A stretch of 25,526 nucleotides of DNA, taken from the NCBI GenBank assembly GCA_000433735.1, contig HF998354.1, positions 68,323 to 93,848 on the forward strand, in the 5' to 3' direction. The DNA comes from Clostridium sp. CAG:167 (GTDB taxonomy: Bacteria > Bacillota > Clostridia > Lachnospirales > Lachnospiraceae). The notes under the pieces are model-generated. The model was not told the DNA's origin. It ran no database searches and saw only the letters and a program-made list of their open reading frames with translations. Positions 20,409 to 25,526 of this stretch are shown here, in pieces (the stretch's first letter is position 1; each line of letters opens with the position of its first letter). Made by a program: the position numbers and the translations under genes.

Positions 20409-21290
20409 TTATTCTATGTTCTGGATCTGTTCGCGAATCTTCTCAATCTCCGTCTTCAATTCAATCCCATACTCTGACATGATACTGTCATTGGCTTTTG
20501 ACAAGATCGTGTTAGCTTCCCGATTCATTTCCTGTGTAAGAAAATCTAACTTACGACCAACGGCGTCTCCTGCCTGTGTAAGGGTTTCAGTCATATGAGC
20601 CACATGGGTCTGCAGACGGACAATCTCTTCATCTACACAGATCTTGTCTGCATACAGGATCAGTTCTGTAGCAAGCACACGCTCATCTATCTGACTGTCT
20701 CCAAGCAGTTCCTGAATCCGTTCTGTAATCTTTTGACGATACTCTTCTACAATTTCCGGTGAACGATCTTTTATCTGCTCCACCAGTGCACTGACTTTCT
20801 TAAGTTTGCCAAGAAGATCCTCACACAATCCGCCGCCCTCGATGCGACGGCTCTCCTGAAAGACCTTTCCTGCATTTTCCATGGCTTCTGTTACCAGGGC
20901 TGTGAGCTTCTCTTCATCCAGGCTTTCCTCTTCCTGCATGATCACTTCCGGATACTTTGAAAGACGGTAAGCCGACAGATCCTCTGCCAACTGAAAATCC
21001 TGTGATATCTGCTTAACACACTCTCTATAAGCTGCGGCAACTGCTTCGTTATATTTAATCCCGGCTGTATCCCCCTGGATATATTCCATGTTAACAAACA
21101 CATCTACTTTGCCACGACTTCCGTATTTTTTTACATTTTTACGGATGAGTTGCTCACAGAAACTTAATTTTCTTGGTACCCGCACATTCACATCCAGATA
21201 CCGGTGATTCACAGACTTCATTTCGATCGTGATCTTGAACTGCTCATCCTGCACCTCTCCACGACCAAATCCTGTCATACTGTTTATCAT
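20409..21290 (-). CDS. yicC: YicC family endoribonuclease (YloC-like)
   Basis: The protein has 293 residues, full length for the family. The N-terminal YicC_N domain begins INSMTGFGRGE and includes EMKSVNHRYLDVNVRVPRKL (about 24-43). The C-terminal DUF1732 domain has HVAHMTETL, GRKLDFLTQEMNREANTILSKAND and IKTEIEKIREQIQNIE-like sequence (about 228-293). E. coli YicC has been reported as an endoribonuclease acting on RNA, including a small RNA. GAGG lies before the ATG. It is the first gene of the operon, behind a strong minus-strand promoter. Confidence 0.93.
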   Translation of the reverse strand: MINSMTGFGRGEVQDEQFKITIEMKSVNHRYLDVNVRVPRKLSFCEQLIRKNVKKYGSRGKVDVFVNMEYIQGDTAGIKYNEAVAAAYRECVKQISQDFQLAEDLSAYRLSKYPEVIMQEEESLDEEKLTALVTEAMENAGKVFQESRRIEGGGLCEDLLGKLKKVSALVEQIKDRSPEIVEEYRQKITERIQELLGDSQIDERVLATELILYADKICVDEEIVRLQTHVAHMTETLTQAGDAVGRKLDFLTQEMNREANTILSKANDSIMSEYGIELKTEIEKIREQIQNIE

Positions 21291-21328
21291 ATCAACCTCG
21301 CATAACTTTCTTATTGACTATCTTATAA

Positions 21329-21357
21329 ATTATAATTCATAACCACTGTTTAGTCAA
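21329..21357 (-). promoter_or_regulatory. Promoter of the yicC-remA-lepB-rpoZ operon
   Basis: On the minus strand, TTGACT (21357-21352), a 17-base spacer and a perfect TATAAT (21334-21329). The leader to the yicC ATG is about 30 bases. Confidence 0.85.
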
Positions 21358-21424
21358 GTTTTCCTTTTAATATGTTTCTTCATGATGTATAATATTGTCA
21401 TATTTTATTTTTAGGAGGTTTTTT

Positions 21425-23212
21425 ATGGCTTTCGATGGTATAACAGTCGCAGCTTTAACTAAGGAATTTAACGACAAACTGACCGGTGGCTATATTCAAA
21501 AAATTGCCCAGCCGGAAACTGATGAGTTGCAGCTTACTATAAAAAATAATCGTCACAATTATAAACTACTGATTTCTGCCAGTGCAACACTTCCGCTGAT
21601 TCATCTGACAGACCAGCCCAAGCTTTCCCCACTGACAGCCCCTAATTTCTGCATGCTTCTCAGAAAACATTTAGGCAGTGCCCGCATTCTTTCCATCACT
21701 CAGCCTTCGTTAGAACGAATTGTAGAATTTCATCTTGAAAACCTGAATGAACTGGGTGATGTGGTACAGAAAAAACTGATCGTGGAACTTATGGGAAAAC
21801 ACAGTAATATTATCCTGGTAGATGAAAATACCGGCCTGATCATCGACAGCATCAAACATATCAATGGTCTGTTAAGTTCTGTCCGTGAGGTTCTTCCCGG
21901 GAAAGAATATTTTATTCCCAACACAAAACATAAAGAAGATCCCCACAGTGCTTCGCCGGATTTTTGGAATAACTCTGTTTTTACCAGTCCTGTATCCATA
22001 AGTAAAAGCATTTACTCAAATCTGACAGGGTTCAGTGCATCCATGTCTCAAGAATTGTGCTTTGAAGCAGGAATCGACGGTGATCTTCCCTGCGCAGCCT
22101 TAAACGGCAACCAGCGGTCTGCTTTACTGGATTGTTTCCGCAATCTGATGAAAAAGATTTCTGACGGAGATTATTGTCCCTGCATTGCATTTGTCAATAA
22201 TATTCCCCAAGATTTTGCTCCTGTGTCACTAAGCCGCTATGAACAAGCCGGCTGCCTGACCGGATACGATTCTATATCCGAAGTTGTAGAATCCTTCTAC
22301 CGGGAAAAAGCGGTCGTCAGCCGTATACACCAAAAATCGACTGATCTGCGTAAACATGTAACGACCCTGTTGGAGCGTACTGCCAAAAAAACAGCGATTC
22401 AGACAAAGCAGCTGCAGGATACACAAAAAAAGGATATCTATAAAGTCTATGGTGAACTTTTAAACACTTATGGATATCAGCTTACACCAGATGATTCTTA
22501 TCTGGAATGTGTCAATTATTACAACAATGAAACCGTCCGGATCCCGGTAGATAAGACGATGACTTCCACCGAAAATGCCAACCGGTATTTCAACAAATAC
22601 AATAAAATGAAACGAACCTTTGAGGCAGTTTCTGAACAACTGGCTGAAAGTAACGAAATGTTGGAACATCTGGACTCTATTTTGAACGAACTGGACATTG
22701 CCAGAAAGGAAGAAGATCTGCAGGCCATCCGAAGGGAATTGGAAGAATGTGGTTATATAAAAAAACAGGCTGGGAAAAAAGGCAAAAACCGGATTTCAAA
22801 AAGTAAGCCTCTCCATTTTATTTCTTCCGACGGCTATGACATATATGTAGGGAAAAATAATTTTCAAAATGAAGAAATTACGTTCAAACTGGCTACCGGA
22901 AACGACTGGTGGTTTCATGCAAAAAAAACACCGGGTTCCCATGTTATCATAAAATGCAATAATGAAGAACCACCTATCCGGACTTTTGAAGAAGCCGCCA
23001 GTCTGGCCGCTTTCTTTTCCAAAGGTCACAGTGCAGAAAAACTGGAAATTGATTACACACAGAAGAAAAACATTAAAAAGCCTCATGGCAGCAAACCTGG
23101 TTTTGTTGTTTATTATACAAATTATTCCATGCTTGCTTCATCGGATATTTCCGGTATTCAATGCTGCAATCCAGAGGATTCTGTTTTTCTTGAAAGGAGT
23201 CATGCCATATGA
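21425..23212 (+). CDS. rqcH: RqcH / NFACT family ribosome quality-control protein
   Basis: RqcH binds stalled 50S-peptidyl-tRNA complexes and adds C-terminal alanine tails that mark the chain for degradation; older annotation calls it fibronectin-binding protein. The start is ATG 21425, with AGGAGG at 21413-21418; an earlier in-frame ATG at 21395 lacks a ribosome site. The product has 595 residues: the NFACT-N domain (MAFDGITVAALTKEF, TDELQLTIKNN, ERIVEFHLEN, IVELMGKHSNIILVD), an HhH/coiled-coil middle (about 230-440), and the NFACT-R domain (DIYVGKNNFQNEE, TGNDWWFHAKKTPGSHVII at about 490-510). A TATAAT at 21388-21393 may be its -10, with no good -35. The last bases overlap the next gene. 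Confidence 0.94.
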   Translation: MAFDGITVAALTKEFNDKLTGGYIQKIAQPETDELQLTIKNNRHNYKLLISASATLPLIHLTDQPKLSPLTAPNFCMLLRKHLGSARILSITQPSLERIVEFHLENLNELGDVVQKKLIVELMGKHSNIILVDENTGLIIDSIKHINGLLSSVREVLPGKEYFIPNTKHKEDPHSASPDFWNNSVFTSPVSISKSIYSNLTGFSASMSQELCFEAGIDGDLPCAALNGNQRSALLDCFRNLMKKISDGDYCPCIAFVNNIPQDFAPVSLSRYEQAGCLTGYDSISEVVESFYREKAVVSRIHQKSTDLRKHVTTLLERTAKKTAIQTKQLQDTQKKDIYKVYGELLNTYGYQLTPDDSYLECVNYYNNETVRIPVDKTMTSTENANRYFNKYNKMKRTFEAVSEQLAESNEMLEHLDSILNELDIARKEEDLQAIRRELEECGYIKKQAGKKGKNRISKSKPLHFISSDGYDIYVGKNNFQNEEITFKLATGNDWWFHAKKTPGSHVIIKCNNEEPPIRTFEEAASLAAFFSKGHSAEKLEIDYTQKKNIKKPHGSKPGFVVYYTNYSMLASSDISGIQCCNPEDSVFLERSHAI

Positions 23213-24042
23213 TCCTATACGATATGCATCTTCATTCAGACTTTTCTTCTGACAGCACTACACCTGTGGGCAAACAGATTGAAAGTGCCCGCCAGACCGG
23301 ATTACACGGTATCTGTCTGACAGATCACATGGACTATGATTTTCCGGAAGAAGAGATTGATTTTACTCTTTCTCCCGGCGAAATCCCATTTGAATTCAAT
23401 CTTCCAGATTATTTTTCCCAGTTAAAAAAAATCCGGCAGGAAAATCCGGATTTTACTGTCCTGACCGGTGTTGAATGTGGTCTTCAGACCACTGCATCTG
23501 TATTAAAAAAGAACACAGTCCTCTCTCAGATGGAAGAGTTTGATTTTATCATCGGATCTTTGCACCTGGTAAACAAAAAAGATCCCTATTATCCATCATT
23601 CTGGAATAACAGGGATCCCAAGGAAGCCATCCGCCAGTATCTAGATCAGTTGTATGAAAATATAACTGCTTTTCATCATTTTGACTCACTGGGACACCTA
23701 GACTATATTGTCCGCTATGCACCAGTTTCTTTTTCCTATGAACCTTCCGTTTTTCAGGAACAGATCGATGCCATTCTTGCCTTTTTGATCCGTCATGACA
23801 TTGCTCTGGAGTTTAATACATCCGGTTATAAAAAAACAGCTCACGGAAACCCCCATGAGGATATTCTCCGCCGCTACAAAGATCTGGGAGGTACTGCCAT
23901 TACCATCGGAAGCGATGCACATTCTCCCGAATATGTGGCCTACCACTTCCATCAGGCAGAATCTCTTCTGACTGCCTGCGGTTTTAAAGAATATTATACC
24001 TTTAGCAAGCATATACCAGTATCTCATCCATTGGACCAGTGA
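23209..24042 (+). CDS. PHP-domain phosphatase, HisJ (histidinol-phosphatase) family
   Basis: The protein has 277 residues of the PHP metal-dependent phosphoesterase fold. Metal ligands are visible: His7 and His9 in YDMHLHSDFS, Asp39 and His40 in LTDHMDY, Glu89 in TGVECGL, the His in IGSLHLV, HLDYIVRY, and the final Asp and His in IGSDAHSPE. The family removes phosphate from histidinol phosphate in histidine synthesis, but no other his gene is near, so the substrate may differ. The ATG overlaps the rqcH stop (ATGA), with AAGGAG upstream, so it is coupled to rqcH. Its 3' end overlaps the converging cysteine desulfurase by 19 bases. Confidence 0.86.
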   Translation: MILYDMHLHSDFSSDSTTPVGKQIESARQTGLHGICLTDHMDYDFPEEEIDFTLSPGEIPFEFNLPDYFSQLKKIRQENPDFTVLTGVECGLQTTASVLKKNTVLSQMEEFDFIIGSLHLVNKKDPYYPSFWNNRDPKEAIRQYLDQLYENITAFHHFDSLGHLDYIVRYAPVSFSYEPSVFQEQIDAILAFLIRHDIALEFNTSGYKKTAHGNPHEDILRRYKDLGGTAITIGSDAHSPEYVAYHFHQAESLLTACGFKEYYTFSKHIPVSHPLDQ

Positions 24043-25220
24043 TGGAGATTATACTCAGAAAAGCGACTGTACAGTGGATTGTTCTCACGCAGCTGCTGTA
24101 CAGCTTTTTTTATGCAGTATACTGTGTAATCCATTTCTTCTTTTGTATTATCCTCTCCCAGCGTGATCCGCAGTCCTCCTTGTGCTATTTTTTTAGGAAT
24201 TCCCAATGCCATCAAAACAGGGGAAGGCTCTGATTTATTCGCAGAACACGCGGCTCCACCTGAACAGCAGATTCCGTTCATATCAAGCATTGCCACCAGA
24301 TTTTTTCCCTGAACATATGAAAAACTGATGTTAACATTGTTATATAGCCGGTTTATTCTGGATCCGTTTAGCCGGACAAACGGTATTTCATTTTCTATTC
24401 TTTCTATCAGATAATCTCTTAACGACTGTACATATGCACTTCTCATATCCAGATTTTCATAAGCCTGCCGGGATGCAGCCGCCATTCCTACAATGCCAGC
24501 CACATTCTCTGTCCCGGCCCTCATCCCTCGTTCCTGTCCGCCCCCCTTTAAAAGAGACCGTTGTTTCACACTTTTTTCAATATAGAGAAATCCCGTTCCT
24601 TTCGGACCGCCAAACTTGTGAGCACTGGCACTCAGCAAGTGAACATAACTCCTGTGTGGATCCAGTTGCATGTGTCCATATGCCTGCACGGCATCTGTAT
24701 GAAAAAGAGTCTGTGGACTTTTTTGATGTAACAGTGTTCCAATCTGTTGTATCGGCTGAATAGTACCAATTTCGTTATTCACTGTCATAACTGAAACTAA
24801 CCGTGTATCCGGTCCTACCATTTTTTCCAGTGCCGAAAGTATTATAATCCCATTTTCATCTACCGGAATCCTCTCTACCCTTAAACCTGCTTTTTCATAT
24901 GTTTCAGCTTTTTTTCTCACCGCCGGATGTTCAATCTGTGATACCAGAATCTGTCCGGTCCGTTCATCTGAAACAGCAAGTTCAAAGGCCCAGTTATCTG
25001 CTTCTGTTCCACCAGAAGTAAAATAAATTTCCTCCGGACTGCACCACAGGGCAGCTGCTATCTGTTCTCTGGCTTTTGTAACAGCCTTTCTGGCTCTCTC
25101 TCCTATAGAATACTGACTGGACGGATTCCCATATTCATTCAACAAATAAGGAAGCATTGCGCCCAATGCTTCCTTCGATAACTTTGTTGTTGCTGCGTGA
25201 TCCAAATATACTTCTGTCAT
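24024..25220 (-). CDS. Cysteine desulfurase (NifS/IscS family)
   Basis: PLP enzyme that removes sulfur from cysteine for Fe-S clusters, tRNA thiolation or related uses. The protein has 398 residues. Key features are YLDHAATT at the start, SGGTEADNWA at about 69-78, PLP-stacking His98 in QIEHPA, NNEIGTIQP at about 148-156, PLP Lys202 in SASAHKFGGPKGTG, RAGTENV at about 234-240, and active Cys325 in CSGGAACSANKSEPSP, with the serine-rich loop of group I enzymes. No iscU, thiI or nifU adjoins, so its sulfur acceptor is not evident. GGAAGTGAT precedes the ATG. It may be transcribed with the gene ending at 25272, 51 bases upstream. Confidence 0.93.
   Translation of the reverse strand: MTEVYLDHAATTKLSKEALGAMLPYLLNEYGNPSSQYSIGERARKAVTKAREQIAAALWCSPEEIYFTSGGTEADNWAFELAVSDERTGQILVSQIEHPAVRKKAETYEKAGLRVERIPVDENGIIILSALEKMVGPDTRLVSVMTVNNEIGTIQPIQQIGTLLHQKSPQTLFHTDAVQAYGHMQLDPHRSYVHLLSASAHKFGGPKGTGFLYIEKSVKQRSLLKGGGQERGMRAGTENVAGIVGMAAASRQAYENLDMRSAYVQSLRDYLIERIENEIPFVRLNGSRINRLYNNVNISFSYVQGKNLVAMLDMNGICCSGGAACSANKSEPSPVLMALGIPKKIAQGGLRITLGEDNTKEEMDYTVYCIKKAVQQLRENNPLYSRFSEYNLHHWSNG
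24060..24111 (+). terminator. Terminator of rqcH-PHP operon, embedded in the opposing cysteine desulfurase gene
   Basis: CTGTACAG at 24067-24074 pairs with CTGTACAG at 24096-24103, extended by AAAG/CTTT with a 3-base bulge, and seven Ts follow (24105-24111). A compact alternative is AGCTG-CTGTA-CAGCT (24091-24105) with the same T-run. Both lie inside the 3' coding end of the minus-strand gene. Confidence 0.75.
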
Positions 25221-25271
25221 ATTGTATCACTTCCATCCATATAGTTTTATATTGTAATTATATGAAACAGA

Positions 25272-25526
25272 TCACCTTATTGTTACTCGGTAATACACTC
25301 GTTTTTCATCACAGATTGTCCGGACAACTTCCTGCGTATCACTGACCTGCTCTTCACAAGCAGATTCATAACCTGCCCCTTTTACCTGCTTATCAAGATT
25401 GATCACTGGCTGCTCCTCTTCAAAAAGGTCATCCTCAACTGCAGAAAATACATCTTCCTGGGCAGTTTCAACCGTAATCGCAGTTTCCAACTCCGGCTCT
25501 GATGTCTCTTCCACCGCCGGTTCTTC
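25272..25526 (-). CDS. 3' end of an unrecognised acidic protein (truncated by window edge)
   Basis: The frame is open from the right edge to TGA at 25272-25274, so only the C-terminal 84 residues are seen. The visible part is rich in Glu, Val and Thr in its first half (EETSEPELETAITVETAQED, then DDLFEEEQPVINLDKQV) and ends with a more basic stretch (RTICDEKRVYYRVTIR). The first half looks disordered. No family is recognisable. It lies just upstream of, and in the same direction as, the cysteine desulfurase gene. Confidence 0.7.
   Translation of the reverse strand, partial: EEPAVEETSEPELETAITVETAQEDVFSAVEDDLFEEEQPVINLDKQVKGAGYESACEEQVSDTQEVVRTICDEKRVYYRVTIR

Overview
The window looks like chromosomal core DNA from a low-GC, Gram-positive anaerobe of the class Clostridia, most likely a Lachnospiraceae-type gut bacterium. 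The reasons are strong AGGAGG ribosome-binding sites, TTGACA/TATAAT promoters, a MinCDE system together with DivIVA and SepF, RemA (DUF370), RqcH, and CGAAC-N4-GTTyG LexA boxes of the Gram-positive type. No rRNA, tRNA, CRISPR array, insertion sequence or prophage was seen, and no stretch over 300 bases lacks a gene. Genus cannot be fixed from sequence alone.

Layout. (1) 1-3293, + strand: the 3' part of minC, then minD, minE, a SEDS-family (RodA/FtsW) glycosyltransferase and an mgsA-like gene, packed as one operon for cell division and shape. A converging small DUF378 membrane protein follows (3332-3526, -). (2) 3596-9556, + strand: an HlyD-like single-pass membrane protein, yggS, sepF, ylmH, divIVA, lspA and an RluA-family pseudouridine synthase. 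This is the Bacillus ylmE-sepF-ylmH-divIVA-lspA-ylyB block without ylmG and ileS. (3) 9580-10137: a BlaI/MecI-family repressor with its own promoter, operator-like palindromes and terminator, but no BlaR1. (4) 10264-11325, +: a tyrosine recombinase with its own promoter. (5) 16419 down to 11330, - strand: a self-contained fructose PTS operon. In transcription order it holds a promoter, an undescribed 56-codon small ORF, fruK, fruA (IIABC), ptsH (HPr) and ptsI (EI). (6) 18727 down to 16529, -: a large secreted N-acetylmuramoyl-L-alanine amidase. (7) 19242 down to 18858, -: a YneA-like membrane-anchored LysM protein behind three LexA boxes. (8) 21357 down to 19250, -: yicC, remA, lepB, rpoZ and a strong terminator. 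(9) 21425-24111, +: rqcH and a PHP-family phosphatase. (10) 25526 down to 24024, -: a cysteine desulfurase and the 3' end of an acidic protein that runs off the window.

How the genes fit together. Much of the window concerns septum placement and envelope growth: MinCDE, SEDS, SepF, DivIVA, a cell-wall amidase and an SOS-controlled division-inhibitor candidate. Two ribosome-quality-control factors (YlmH and RqcH) are also present. The fructose operon carries phosphate from PEP through EI, HPr and FruA to fructose-1-phosphate and then fructose-1,6-bisphosphate.

Most notable points: the MgsA homologue has its catalytic Asp replaced by Glu and a phosphate-site Ser replaced by Ala; HPr has Arg in place of regulatory Ser46; a CxxC-containing small ORF is the first reading frame on the fru transcript; three LexA boxes control the LysM protein; and an orphan BlaI keeps the Asn-Phe cleavage dipeptide.
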